A DNA stretch of 54,179 nucleotides from a virus, in the IMG/VR virus record IMGVR_UViG_3300030102_004502, positions 1 through 54,179 of that record. One strand, 5' to 3'. Position numbers and translations under genes: made by a program. This document shows, piece by piece, positions 17,337 to 25,360 of this stretch (its first letter is position 1; every line of letters starts with the position of its first letter). The notes under the pieces were generated by a model. That model saw only the letters and a program-made list of their open reading frames with translations, was not told the DNA's origin and made no database searches.

Positions 17337-17665
17337 TATCTTTTTAGTTGCGATTGCATCTTATCTAATGTGTCTTTCATGTTCTTAAATATGGTGGTCA
17401 TATCTGTAGTTCCGAACCCTAACATATGAGTTTGATCTTTTAATTTATTCTTCATCTTCACTGCCTCTGGATCTTCAGACAAACACATCCTAGTCCACAT
17501 TATCTGTTGCTTCTCTAATAGTTCCTTCAATGTTTCAATGTGTTCCCACTTTGCATCGGGACTCATGTATGGAAACTTTAGTATGACTGAGTAGAGATCT
17601 TTCTGTAGGTCATAGATGTTTTTCATCTCTTCCTTCACTGTCTCCGACTCAAAAAAATCTGCCAT
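17336..17665 (-). CDS. DUF1825-like protein
   Basis: 109 residues. The start ADFFESETVKEEMKNIYDLQ and the later LKELLEKQQIMWTRMCLSED resemble DUF1825, a small helical family present in essentially all cyanobacteria (FF-SE-V-EE, then E-L...W..F..R..LSED). The function of the family is not known to me. It is the first gene after a good promoter (17687-17715) and sits where T4 keeps its gp59-gp33 transcription genes, but the better gp33 match is at 19348. A host-derived regulator is a reasonable guess. Confidence 0.65.
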   Translation of the reverse strand: MADFFESETVKEEMKNIYDLQKDLYSVILKFPYMSPDAKWEHIETLKELLEKQQIMWTRMCLSEDPEAVKMKNKLKDQTHMLGFGTTDMTTIFKNMKDTLDKMQSQLKR

Positions 17666-17686
17666 CTTTGATTTACTTCTTCTAAT

Positions 17687-17715
17687 ATTTTATATAGTTT
17701 TCATTCACATGTCAA
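17687..17715 (-). promoter_or_regulatory. Sigma70-like promoter TTGACA-N17-TAAAAT
   Basis: TTGACA (17710-17715) and TAAAAT (17687-17692) on the minus strand with a 17-nt spacer. TTG ACA are codons near the end of gp59 (Leu-Thr). It would start transcription near 17680, ahead of the DUF1825-like gene at 17665. Confidence 0.6.
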
Positions 17716-18300
17716 TAGCCAACTTCTATATTTTGTGCGATCTATCTTCATAAATGGTAAGTACTTTCTGATCTTCATACCAACTGATCTCCAAACAGGG
17801 TCGTCTAGTTTCTTATCAAACTCATCACAGAATTTAAACAGTCTTTCGTAGATACACATGTTCTCTACACTAAATCTACCAGCAAGATGTTCCTTTAGTA
17901 ATGGTGGATGACCCTCTGAGGTGTCAAACAAATCGTCAATCTTATATGTCTCAAGTAATGTATTAGTCTGAGACTTGAAATCATAGAACAAACTCTCTGA
18001 TCTCCTCATCCAATCCTTATATACTACCTCTCCTGATCTGATTATATTTCCTATCCACACACCCTCAGGATTATCTGTCGCTACAAAGTTAGCAAGGAAG
18101 AAATTATGTATCTCATTGTCCTTATACTTCCTTGATGTTTTCTCAAAGAAATATCGATCCTTCCTCTTGTAGAATGATTCTATCTTTGCTTTCGATCTAC
18201 CACCATACTTATGGTAGTCATACTTCTCTCTCGTAAAGTGGTTCTTGAATGCAAGATACTCTTTGTAAGTATCAAACGGTGTCATAGGTCTCTTCAGCAT
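17701..18300 (-). CDS. gp59: Helicase loader gp59
   Basis: 199 residues (T4 gp59: 217). YKEYLAFKNHFTREKYDYHK, KRKDRYFFEKTSRKYKD and FFLANFVATDNPEGVWIGNI follow T4 gp59 in order, and the start MLKRPMTPFDTYKEY resembles the T4 start, which supports the ATG at 18300 although it overlaps the upstream radical SAM gene by 29 nt. gp59 loads the gp41 helicase onto gp32-covered DNA at forks. Confidence 0.85.
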   Translation of the reverse strand: MLKRPMTPFDTYKEYLAFKNHFTREKYDYHKYGGRSKAKIESFYKRKDRYFFEKTSRKYKDNEIHNFFLANFVATDNPEGVWIGNIIRSGEVVYKDWMRRSESLFYDFKSQTNTLLETYKIDDLFDTSEGHPPLLKEHLAGRFSVENMCIYERLFKFCDEFDKKLDDPVWRSVGMKIRKYLPFMKIDRTKYRSWLLTCE

Positions 18301-19348
18301 ACATCGGTACGTTTTTCTTCATTGTAGCATCTAATTGCTGCGTTGCAGTAAACCAAACTGGATTACGTGGACACATCGTACAAATGTCATGAGGTTTCAA
18401 CACCTCATCAAATGATTTCCTTATGTTTTCTTCGGTATCATTTATGCTTGTGGGTTTATAGTCAAGGTACTTCTTCCATGCAGGATCATCTACCTGATCT
18501 GTAGCATGCAAAGACTCCCTGAGATATGATATCATAGGGCACTTCCATAGATGTCCATTATATAACTGACTGTTAGGGCAAGAGCAGTGCTTGAAACTCT
18601 CTTCAGGATCACCCTCCTCAAAAGGATAGTACTTTATACTATCATCATTGAATTCATACTTGACAATGTCAAACCACTGTCTTGGTTTACCATCAAGTAA
18701 TCTAAATGCTTCACTAAACTCTAGTAGATTCTCTGTGTCCACACCTCTGGACTTGAGATACCTCACAAACTTTGCTGCGTTTTCCCAATTCATAGATCCC
18801 TGTGGTGTATACCATGGTTTGTGGAAGGTAAGTCTAAACACCACACCTTTCAACATCTCATCAGCAATCCATTCTTGTTCCTGTATTAGTCTAGATCCAT
18901 TACTGAATAGTTTTATATTACATTTCTGTCCTGTTGCTTCTGCCACTTCTCTTGTGACTGTGACAACTTCTTTAGTCCTTGGTTCTAATAATGGTTCACC
19001 ACCTATGATACTGATGTGACTCCACACATGTATCTTTGGTAGTATGTTCTTTATATCTTCTTTCAGTGCATCAATATCTACCCTACTGTTCACACCCAAC
19101 AGACTACTGTTATGATTACATGCTCTGCATGCTAGGTTGCACCCATTGATAACATGTATGCTGAGTAACCTAGTGGTAGGTCTCTCCTTTTCTAGTTCTA
19201 CAATCTCTTCTGGAGTGCACTGTCTGAAATTACTTATCCAAAAACCACGTTGTTCTCTCACGTAGTCGACACTAACCGCTACCTCTCTGAGTCTTTCCTC
19301 AGGTAATTGGTTGTGGATCTTTCCAAATGTCCACTCCTTGATCTTCAT
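18272..19348 (-). CDS. Radical SAM enzyme A
   Basis: 358 residues. C70-x3-C74-x2-C77 in NGCNLACRACNHN binds the SAM-cleaving 4Fe-4S cluster; IIGGEPLLEPR is the SAM-binding GGE motif. The C-terminal part carries further cysteines (CSCPNSQLYNGHLWKCPM near 255-270 and ICTMCPRNP near 330), suggesting an auxiliary cluster as in SPASM/Twitch enzymes. It is a paralogue of the enzyme at 21284, sharing NSQLYNG-LWKCP. The substrate is unknown; peptide or sugar modification is typical. Placed between gp33 and gp59. Confidence 0.8.
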   Translation of the reverse strand: MKIKEWTFGKIHNQLPEERLREVAVSVDYVREQRGFWISNFRQCTPEEIVELEKERPTTRLLSIHVINGCNLACRACNHNSSLLGVNSRVDIDALKEDIKNILPKIHVWSHISIIGGEPLLEPRTKEVVTVTREVAEATGQKCNIKLFSNGSRLIQEQEWIADEMLKGVVFRLTFHKPWYTPQGSMNWENAAKFVRYLKSRGVDTENLLEFSEAFRLLDGKPRQWFDIVKYEFNDDSIKYYPFEEGDPEESFKHCSCPNSQLYNGHLWKCPMISYLRESLHATDQVDDPAWKKYLDYKPTSINDTEENIRKSFDEVLKPHDICTMCPRNPVWFTATQQLDATMKKNVPMYAEETYDTV

Positions 19349-19632
19349 TAGATGCTAAAGAATTTTGCCTTAGATGTTCTCTTTAGATAATTTAGGTCAG
19401 TAGCATTGCCTTTGAGTTTTTCTTTCAAAGGTTTGGTAATGAGTTTAGAAACAGATTCTACCTCGATGTTATTCACATCACAGTAGTGACAGATTGCCTC
19501 GATGTAATTCATCTCGTTGTTGTTACTAACAAGATTCTCAATGTCATTAGTAAACTTGTCCTGACAGAGCAATCTGTTCTTCAGGATCTCACGCATCTTT
19601 GTTTTGGCACTCATTGATTTTTTCTTCGACAA
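19348..19632 (-). CDS. gp33: Late transcription coactivator gp33
   Basis: 94 residues. EMNYIEAICHYCDVNNIEVE, then VSKLITKPLKEKL and a hydrophobic end KAKFFSI align in order with T4 gp33 (SYLEATTAFLEENSI ... IPSGIIEKI ... DFLL). gp33 bridges RNA polymerase and the sliding clamp to activate late promoters; several TATAAATA late promoters in this window are its likely targets. It overlaps the nuclease gene by 44 nt. Confidence 0.75.
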   Translation of the reverse strand: MSKKKSMSAKTKMREILKNRLLCQDKFTNDIENLVSNNNEMNYIEAICHYCDVNNIEVESVSKLITKPLKEKLKGNATDLNYLKRTSKAKFFSI

Positions 19633-20263
19633 ATTTTTGAATGTAAAGGACTAATTTTTTCATATACTTTATCTTATCATACTCCTCGTACACTGTCACC
19701 TCTCCGTTCTCACATGTCATAATAATGACAAGTTTCTTGACAGGTATTCCTGTACGTTCAAAGAACATACAAGCATACGCTGCTGCCTGTACAAAATAGT
19801 TCTCTATCCAATCCCTAGGTTTGGGTTTCTCTGCTGTCTTGAAATCAATTATTGATAACTCTCCATTATATTCTGCGATGCAGTCGACTGTACCGGCAAC
19901 ACCTAACTCTTCACTAAAAAGACTTTTCTCAAGAGCGTATATATTATTTATATTTTTTAGAGTCTCCTTCGCTTGGAGGAACAACATCTTAGGACTAGGT
20001 TTATCAAACTCTACCTCCTTGTTGAGTAGATGATTCTCTATCAACTCATGTGTAGCAGTACCTCTGGAGGTTGCACGTTTAGTAATTCTATTTGCTTCTG
20101 CTTCACCTATCCTCTTCCTCCAGTCAACAAAGATTTGTTTATTCCAGTGTGAGGTAACTGAAGTGATTGAGACCATGGGTCTACCATTGACAGTGTAATA
20201 CCTAGCACCATCTATATTCTGCCTCTTTAGTTTAGGCAGTTCGCATTCAACATGAGTGAACAT
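19589..20263 (-). CDS. PD-(D/E)XK exonuclease, RecB-like
   Basis: 224 residues. RGTATHELIE (H72), AGTVDCIA (D127), LSIIDFKTA (D140, K142) and QAAAYA (Q159) form the RecB/Cas4/MGME1-type nuclease core. No zinc or iron-sulphur cysteine cluster is present. Likely a single-strand exonuclease acting in replication or recombination. It lies between phoH and gp33, with overlaps on both sides. Confidence 0.8.
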   Translation of the reverse strand: MFTHVECELPKLKRQNIDGARYYTVNGRPMVSITSVTSHWNKQIFVDWRKRIGEAEANRITKRATSRGTATHELIENHLLNKEVEFDKPSPKMLFLQAKETLKNINNIYALEKSLFSEELGVAGTVDCIAEYNGELSIIDFKTAEKPKPRDWIENYFVQAAAYACMFFERTGIPVKKLVIIMTCENGEVTVYEEYDKIKYMKKLVLYIQKFVEEKINECQNKDA

Positions 20264-21015
20264 TACAAACCTAAGGTGTGTTTACTGGTGATATAACTCT
20301 TGACTAATCCAGACCTTACTATATCATCAACACCAAACTCAACCAAAGCAAACTCAGGCATCATAGTGATGATCTTTTGAAAGTCTAAGATACCATTCTT
20401 CTCATTGGTTCTAATGAGATCGGTTTGTGCTACGTCACCGCAGAACATAATCTTAGTGTCTTCACCTACTCTTGTTATTATACTATCTAACTCGTGAAAA
20501 TTCAAGTTTTGTGACTCATCCACAATGACTATAGAGTTATCAAGTGTTGTACCTCTGATAAATGAGGTAGACCAGAAGGTCACACTCTCCTGTGCCTTGA
20601 GATTACCCCACAACATTTCAAATTCATTGTCAGTTGCCAACTCAAACATATACTTGACCATATTCTTGTATGGTATCTGGTATAGTGCTGACTTGTCCTC
20701 GTGATCACCAGGTAAGAAACCTATCTCTCTGGTTGACACAAGTGATCGTACCAAGACTACCTTTTGGTATGGTGTCAAAGGATCTAGCACCTGTTTCAGT
20801 GCCATGTAGAGGGTGATAAATGTCTTACCTGTTCCTGCTGCACCATAAAGGAATAGGTTCTTGCCCTCATTATAGTGAGCAAATGCAGTAGTCTGATTAG
20901 GTGTGATGGGTTCGATAGGAACCATCATATCAGAGTTATATGGTTTCTTCCTACGTAATTGCTTTGCTGTCATGCCAGCACCTACACTGACTGACATTTT
21001 CTTTTTGCGTGGCAT
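20263..21015 (-). CDS. phoH: PhoH-like ATPase
   Basis: Start chosen at 21015 (250 residues), where the ATG overlaps the upstream stop as TAATG; a longer frame to 21090 would run through the upstream gene. Walker A is GAAGTGKT (residues 58-65), followed by DEYQ-like Walker B IVIVDESQNL near 150 and MFCGDVAQTD (sensor). PhoH is common in marine phages; the family are ATPases, possibly RNA helicases, and the phosphate-stress role is inferred from the host name rather than shown. The upstream late promoter at 21285 suggests late transcription. Confidence 0.9.
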   Translation of the reverse strand: MPRKKKMSVSVGAGMTAKQLRRKKPYNSDMMVPIEPITPNQTTAFAHYNEGKNLFLYGAAGTGKTFITLYMALKQVLDPLTPYQKVVLVRSLVSTREIGFLPGDHEDKSALYQIPYKNMVKYMFELATDNEFEMLWGNLKAQESVTFWSTSFIRGTTLDNSIVIVDESQNLNFHELDSIITRVGEDTKIMFCGDVAQTDLIRTNEKNGILDFQKIITMMPEFALVEFGVDDIVRSGLVKSYITSKHTLGL

Positions 21016-21266
21016 TAGAAGTGTACTGTCTTTTGTGGTTTTACTTTTGATCCTGGTACTTGTGCTACCTTTGATAACACCTCGTTCCATCCACCATCTG
21101 TTCTACTGTAAGCATCTCCTGTGCCACTAACGGTACCTGCTGCACCCTGTGACCAATCTTTATCCCAATCAGGGTTGTCCTTTCTCCACTGATCATACTC
21201 TTTCATAGACATGATGATTTCTTTAGTCTCACCTGTCTTCAAATTCTTTATTGGGTATGTTGGCAT
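21015..21266 (-). CDS. Conserved small protein upstream of phoH
   Basis: 83 residues. YPIKNLKTGETKEIIMSMKE, YDQWRKDNPDWDKDW and PGSKVKP resemble a small protein I associate with phoH in T4-like marine phages; the start resembles FmdB-type regulators but lacks their zinc-ribbon cysteines. The function is unknown. It follows a perfect late promoter and is coupled to phoH by TAATG. Confidence 0.65.
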   Translation of the reverse strand: MPTYPIKNLKTGETKEIIMSMKEYDQWRKDNPDWDKDWSQGAAGTVSGTGDAYSRTDGGWNEVLSKVAQVPGSKVKPQKTVHF

Positions 21267-21283
21267 GTGTTTTTGTAAGTGAT

Positions 21284-22081
21284 TTATTTATAGGTATTAA
21301 TTACCTTTCGTTTAGTCTGTTCTTGAATGGCAGCACTGAAATGAAGAGGTTTACAAGTACACATATTGCATACTCTTTCAGGTAGTGTACTCTTTGCACA
21401 GAACTTTGTCAACTCATCATCAGAACAATCTACTGGTAGACCATCTACAATATATTCCTGCCACTCATCTGCATTTTCCTGCTCTGTAACTGACAAAAGT
21501 TCCTTTAGGAAGGCAGTGTTAGGACACTTCCATAGTTTACCATTGTATAATTGAGAGTTAGAACAAGAACAAACTTTGAAACTTTTTGCAGGGTTATTTT
21601 GATTGTAAGGATATACTTTACCATCTCTCTTCTTTATACTATTGAACCACCTATCCTGTCCAGTATGGTGTTCGGTGACCAATACCTTAGGGTGATTGAA
21701 TTCTCTTATAATATCTACAATGTGCGGTAAGTGCACACTGACTCTAAGATATACTCTTGGATCTTCTAACGCTTTTCTAATCCAGCTTTCATTTTGTAGG
21801 AGAAGTAAAGCATTGGTGTAAAGATAGACAGGAGAATCAGTATATGATCTGCATGCATTGACAATTTCCTCGCATCTAGGATTGAGTAAAGGTTCACCAC
21901 CTATGATGGATACTCTACCTATATTTACTCTTGGTAATATAACCTCTATATCTTTTAGTAACAAATCTGTATCTAATTTACTGGTAGGTGCAAAATAATT
22001 ACTAAAATGATTACATCCTTTACATTGTAAGTTACATCCTATGGTAGAACTGATGTCTAATATGTCTAGTTTAGGTCTCAT
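21284..22081 (-). CDS. Radical SAM enzyme B
   Basis: 265 residues. C16-x3-C20-x2-C23 (IGCNLQCKGCNHF) and IIGGEPLLNPR are the radical SAM cluster and SAM-binding motifs. C-terminal cysteines occur in CSCSNSQLYNGKLWKCPN and VCNMCTCKP. It is shorter than, but clearly paralogous to, the enzyme at 18272. Its start overlaps the carbamoyltransferase N-domain gene by 11 nt, so the two may act on the same product. The last codons, TAT AAA TAA, also form a late promoter. Confidence 0.8.
   Translation of the reverse strand: MRPKLDILDISSTIGCNLQCKGCNHFSNYFAPTSKLDTDLLLKDIEVILPRVNIGRVSIIGGEPLLNPRCEEIVNACRSYTDSPVYLYTNALLLLQNESWIRKALEDPRVYLRVSVHLPHIVDIIREFNHPKVLVTEHHTGQDRWFNSIKKRDGKVYPYNQNNPAKSFKVCSCSNSQLYNGKLWKCPNTAFLKELLSVTEQENADEWQEYIVDGLPVDCSDDELTKFCAKSTLPERVCNMCTCKPLHFSAAIQEQTKRKVINTYK
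21285..21292 (-). promoter_or_regulatory. T4-type late promoter TATAAATA inside a stop context
   Basis: CCTATAAATAAATC on the minus strand. The motif is made of the last codons TAT AAA and stop TAA of the radical SAM gene. It precedes the 83-residue gene and phoH by about 20 nt. Confidence 0.65.
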
Positions 22082-22880
22082 AATACGCTAGATATGCTGC
22101 ACCCATTGCAGTGCCACCATCATGAGCAACAGGTTCGACATAGAAATTTATATGAGGGTACATCTTTTGTATCTTATAGTTAGCAACACAGTTCAAGAAG
22201 CAACCACCTGACAAACATACATCTCCTGTTGTCATTTCTATTAGTTCTCTGTATCTTCTCTCCCATCTTTTTTGTATGGTAGAAGCAGGGTCATGATTGT
22301 ATGCACTCAGACCCATGACCTTCCCTGCATCTCTGTAGTCCCATTCATATGTCTTAGCAGTCTCTTCAAATAATCTACCAATACCTACGAACTCAGGTGA
22401 GAAGTATCTCTTGTGTGTCTCTACGAATGTGGGTGCTACGAAAATAGATTCTATCTCTAGTCCTTCGCTTGTCTTAGAACCATTAGAGTCTACAACCACA
22501 CAAGATGCTTCAGTAAACCCAGAGTTATAGAAAGCACATGCAGCATGAGTTAGATGATGCATAGATCTATAGTCATACAATCTAGCGTTAGGATATTTCT
22601 TTTTTATATTTGATATGTCTTTTATATTATCTAATCTCTTATCACCTTGAGTCCAGAATGAGTCAGTCAAGGCTACGTGTTCAATTCCTTCTGGTAGATA
22701 TGGTAACAAGGAACTGATCTTATGATCCCACTTGTTCCTTGTTACTCTCTCCGACTCCAGATATAATTTTGGTTTACCATACTCCAATAAACATACCGAC
22801 CCATTGTTTGATAGGTTGAACCCTACAACCCATTTTTTTGCCGGAGTTTTTTTTCCAGTTTCTGGTAAATTAAAAGTCAT
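22071..22880 (-). CDS. Carbamoyltransferase N-terminal domain protein (NodU/TobZ type), copy 1
   Basis: 269 residues. VVGFNLSNNGSVCLLEYG, YRSMHHLTHAACAFYNSGF, CVVVDSNG and GGCFLNCVANYKI with AHDGGTAMGAAYLAYY are the kinase-fold (ASKHA) motifs of the O-carbamoyltransferase N-terminal domain that transfers carbamoyl from carbamoyl-adenylate to a hydroxyl. The C-terminal domain is encoded by the separate gene just upstream (ATGA overlap), so the enzyme is split and in reversed gene order. The acceptor (sugar or other) is unknown. Confidence 0.85.
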   Translation of the reverse strand: MTFNLPETGKKTPAKKWVVGFNLSNNGSVCLLEYGKPKLYLESERVTRNKWDHKISSLLPYLPEGIEHVALTDSFWTQGDKRLDNIKDISNIKKKYPNARLYDYRSMHHLTHAACAFYNSGFTEASCVVVDSNGSKTSEGLEIESIFVAPTFVETHKRYFSPEFVGIGRLFEETAKTYEWDYRDAGKVMGLSAYNHDPASTIQKRWERRYRELIEMTTGDVCLSGGCFLNCVANYKIQKMYPHINFYVEPVAHDGGTAMGAAYLAYYET

Positions 22881-23476
22881 TTTTGCCTGAGCTTATGCAC
22901 CTCAGGGAAGTAAAGATAATCTATTGCACTATCCTCAAAAGTTCTGATTGCATCCTCAGGTGTCTCCACTAGAGGTTCTCCTGCCATGTTGAATGATGTG
23001 TTGAATAGCATAGGCACATCAGTAATCTGATAGAAAGCATCAATCAATTGATAGTAATTTAGATTGTCTTTCATGTCAACAGTTTGTACCCTACAAGTCT
23101 TGTCAATGTGTAGCACCGCAGGGATTTTATCATGTGTATGTGGTAAAGCATCCACAGCATACATCATGTACGGAGACTCTACAAGTCCTGCCATGTCAAA
23201 CCACTTGTGTGCATGAGGTAGTAGTACACTGCCAGCGAATGGTCTGAAGGACTCTCTTCTTTTGATTAAATTAATCTTGTCTTTACCTTCAGGGTCTCTT
23301 GGATCATACAAAATAGATCTATTACCTAGTGCTCTAGGTCCTGCCTCTGACCGTCCTTGAAAGATGGCAACGCTATTTCTATCCGCCAAAAGCTCTGCTA
23401 CTTGGTGGGAAGTAACGGTGTCACCCTCTATATCTTGAAGGTCGTAAGTAGGTCCTAAGTAAAGTGTTTCAATCAT
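22877..23476 (-). CDS. Carbamoyltransferase C-terminal domain protein
   Basis: 199 residues. IFQGRSEAGPRALGNRSIL, RRESFRPFAGSVL and LFNTSFNMAGEPLVETPEDA are the YrdC-like/C-terminal motifs of NodU-type carbamoyltransferases, which form carbamoyl-adenylate from carbamoyl phosphate and ATP. It is complete as a domain but lacks any N-terminal domain, and is translated before it. It could pair with either N-domain protein (22071 or 24326). Confidence 0.85.
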   Translation of the reverse strand: MIETLYLGPTYDLQDIEGDTVTSHQVAELLADRNSVAIFQGRSEAGPRALGNRSILYDPRDPEGKDKINLIKRRESFRPFAGSVLLPHAHKWFDMAGLVESPYMMYAVDALPHTHDKIPAVLHIDKTCRVQTVDMKDNLNYYQLIDAFYQITDVPMLFNTSFNMAGEPLVETPEDAIRTFEDSAIDYLYFPEVHKLRQK

Positions 23477-23705
23477 CGTGGTCGTCCCAAGGGTCTGCTA
23501 GTTCTTTGTTATCAAAGAAGGATTTATACAGACCGTACCCTGAGAGGAGCAATAATATTACAAGGACAGAGATGCCAAAAGTAATGTTTGGATTCAATGT
23601 CAAGTGTGGTATGAGAGTTTCATTACACTTAGCGATCTTCTCAGGATCATTCCATGTACCAGGTAATGTGTACACTGGTGGACATGCTAGAAATAATTTT
23701 ACCAT
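23469..23705 (-). CDS. Small single-pass membrane protein
   Basis: 78 residues: a variable, Cys-containing first half, one transmembrane segment (about 42-60, ITFGISVLVILLLLSGYGLY) and an acidic tail ending DPWDDHDD. No known family. It overlaps the carbamoyltransferase C-domain gene by 8 nt and the 50-residue gene upstream by 7 nt. Confidence 0.6.
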   Translation of the reverse strand: MVKLFLACPPVYTLPGTWNDPEKIAKCNETLIPHLTLNPNITFGISVLVILLLLSGYGLYKSFFDNKELADPWDDHDD

Positions 23706-23851
23706 GTTTTAGCGTGAGTGTTTATGTCACCTTCAATATGATTGTGATCTATCTCATCTATGTGAGCATGATCAATCGATTCTATGTGAAGGTGTTCTAG
23801 AGAAATAGCAATTCTCTCAAGTGCATCAGCGATGCGTTCAGATGTTTTCAT
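23699..23851 (-). CDS. 50-residue His-rich small protein
   Basis: ATG at 23851 overlaps the stop of the upstream gene (ATGA) and TAA is at 23699-23701. The sequence is an amphipathic helix (SERIADALERIAISLEHLH) followed by a short repeat in which His and acidic residues alternate (IESIDHAHIDEIDHNHIEG). The regular spacing of H and D/E could bind metal or form a coiled coil. Coding is supported by the tight coupling on both sides. The function is unknown. Confidence 0.6.
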   Translation of the reverse strand: MKTSERIADALERIAISLEHLHIESIDHAHIDEIDHNHIEGDINTHAKTW

Positions 23852-24345
23852 AACCAAGCGGGTTTGCGGGATGGGTCACGTAGATAATTAGATGCAACCC
23901 AAGGTTTGCTGCTAATGTAATTCTTGTAAGCAGTAAAAGTGTCAATGCTTGTGTCATGTTTATACTCATCAGGCATTGCACGGGTAAAGGACGTGGGTGG
24001 TGGGCAGTCGTCAAAGATAATATCAGCACACTCTATTGTGTACTGACAACTATGAGTCTTGTTGTATCTATGCGTGTATTCTGCACACAATGCTAGACCA
24101 TGTTCAATCAACCATCTGTAGTTAGTCTGTGCCCAGATAGTACATGGATGATTACGGAAAGCACCTTTGTCTGTCTTATATGGTGAACCATCTACCTTAG
24201 GTAGTATGCCAAAACCATGACCCCACTTGTCTGACGCTACGATAGAGAGCATTTGACATGTCTCTAGTGGCATCTTGACTATGTGTTTGTCGGGTAAAAC
24301 TTGAGCAGACTTGACAGGTGATGGATCAGTTACAAAAATGTTCAT
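23848..24345 (-). CDS. Conserved phage protein of unknown function
   Basis: 165 residues. MNIFVTDPSPVKSAQVLPDK followed by HIVKMPLETCQMLS is an N-terminal pattern I associate with a widespread phage family; the rest has FRNHPCTIWAQTNYRWLIEH and a CP-P cluster. Some databases group similar proteins with DNA-repair glycosylases, but no catalytic residue can be pointed out here, so I leave it unnamed. It overlaps the second carbamoyltransferase gene by 20 nt. Confidence 0.6.
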   Translation of the reverse strand: MNIFVTDPSPVKSAQVLPDKHIVKMPLETCQMLSIVASDKWGHGFGILPKVDGSPYKTDKGAFRNHPCTIWAQTNYRWLIEHGLALCAEYTHRYNKTHSCQYTIECADIIFDDCPPPTSFTRAMPDEYKHDTSIDTFTAYKNYISSKPWVASNYLRDPSRKPAWL

Positions 24346-25360
24346 AATATGCTAGTAAAGCTGAACCTATTGCTAGACCACCATCATAAGAAAGTGGGTC
24401 AGCATATAGATTTACATCTACATTCTTTATGATAGCGTAGTTTGCTACACAATTCAAGAAGAATCCACCAGTTACACATACATTTTTATTATTTGTTAAG
24501 TTTATTGCCATCGCTACCATGTATATTGCATGTTTTTCTGCTGATTTTTGTAAATTATATGCTAGGTCTACTGGTTTTTGATTACCATAGTATCCTGTGC
24601 TATCTTCCTTCGCATATAATTCTTTGCTACAAAGACTATGACCATACTCTTCATTGAATAAATCAACACGTCCAGATCCATATGCTGACAGTCCCATTGT
24701 CTTCCCTGCATCTAACTCATCAAACCCACACTCTCTTGAGACCCTTCTATATGCCTGTCCAACGCTAGTCCTATCACTATAGAGTATAAAACCATCTGTA
24801 TTCTCACTATGACAGTCCTCACCCTCCATGAATAGTTCCTGTGTATTCATTGATTCCCAATATGGTTTCCCTAATTTTTTACATTCATCTTCACTCCAGA
24901 AGGTAGAGTAGTGTTTGAACACAGGATTAAAGTTATCAAATATACTTTCAATCTCACAAAATCTAAGGTTATTGTGATCATGAACTGATCCTTTACCGTC
25001 CATTACTAAGACAGCACAGTCATCAAATGGTGATCCGTAACGTGCGTTAGCAGCATGACACTCATGATGTCTCTGTCTGTAATCTAATATCGGTATGTTC
25101 TTATTTCTTATGACTTTACAAACTGCTTCCTTCTCCTTAGTTCTCTGTAAAAACTTCTTAGGATAATACTTTGTATAACAATCACATATAGCAACAGCAT
25201 CTACTCCATCAAGGTATTTTTCTACCAAAAATTTTGCACCACGATCTCTCTTGATTCTACTGAGTCTTTCTTCTTCTAGATAAAACTCAACCTCACCGTC
25301 ATTTATGATAGCGAGAGAACCATTCTTGGATAAATTTATACCAGCGATCCGTGTTCCCAA
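24326..25360 (-). CDS. Carbamoyltransferase N-terminal domain protein, copy 2
   Basis: 344 residues if translation starts at TTG 25358-25360, which I prefer: the preceding sequence has AGAGG at suitable spacing and the protein then starts just before RIAGINLSKNG, as in copy 1; an ATG at 25411 would add 17 residues encoded within thyX. Motifs: RQRHHECHAANARYGS, VLVMDGKGS, GGFFLNCVANYAII, YDGGLAIGSALLAYYE. It is larger than copy 1 and has no C-terminal partner of its own in the window. It overlaps thyX by 25 nt. Confidence 0.8.
   Translation of the reverse strand: MGTRIAGINLSKNGSLAIINDGEVEFYLEEERLSRIKRDRGAKFLVEKYLDGVDAVAICDCYTKYYPKKFLQRTKEKEAVCKVIRNKNIPILDYRQRHHECHAANARYGSPFDDCAVLVMDGKGSVHDHNNLRFCEIESIFDNFNPVFKHYSTFWSEDECKKLGKPYWESMNTQELFMEGEDCHSENTDGFILYSDRTSVGQAYRRVSRECGFDELDAGKTMGLSAYGSGRVDLFNEEYGHSLCSKELYAKEDSTGYYGNQKPVDLAYNLQKSAEKHAIYMVAMAINLTNNKNVCVTGGFFLNCVANYAIIKNVDVNLYADPLSYDGGLAIGSALLAYYEHFCN

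Noticed and set aside
17336-17665. Assignment of this gene as gp33
   Set aside because: Its position beside gp59 suggested gp33, but the sequence fits DUF1825, while the protein at 19348 aligns with T4 gp33 over its C-terminal half.
19945-19952. TATAAATA on the minus strand inside the nuclease gene
   Set aside because: It is encoded by ordinary Asn/Ile/Tyr codons about 300 nt from the next start and not near a gene boundary.
23848-24345. Naming as a pyrimidine-dimer glycosylase
   Set aside because: T4 DenV motifs are not visible, so the name would rest on vague memory of database grouping only.
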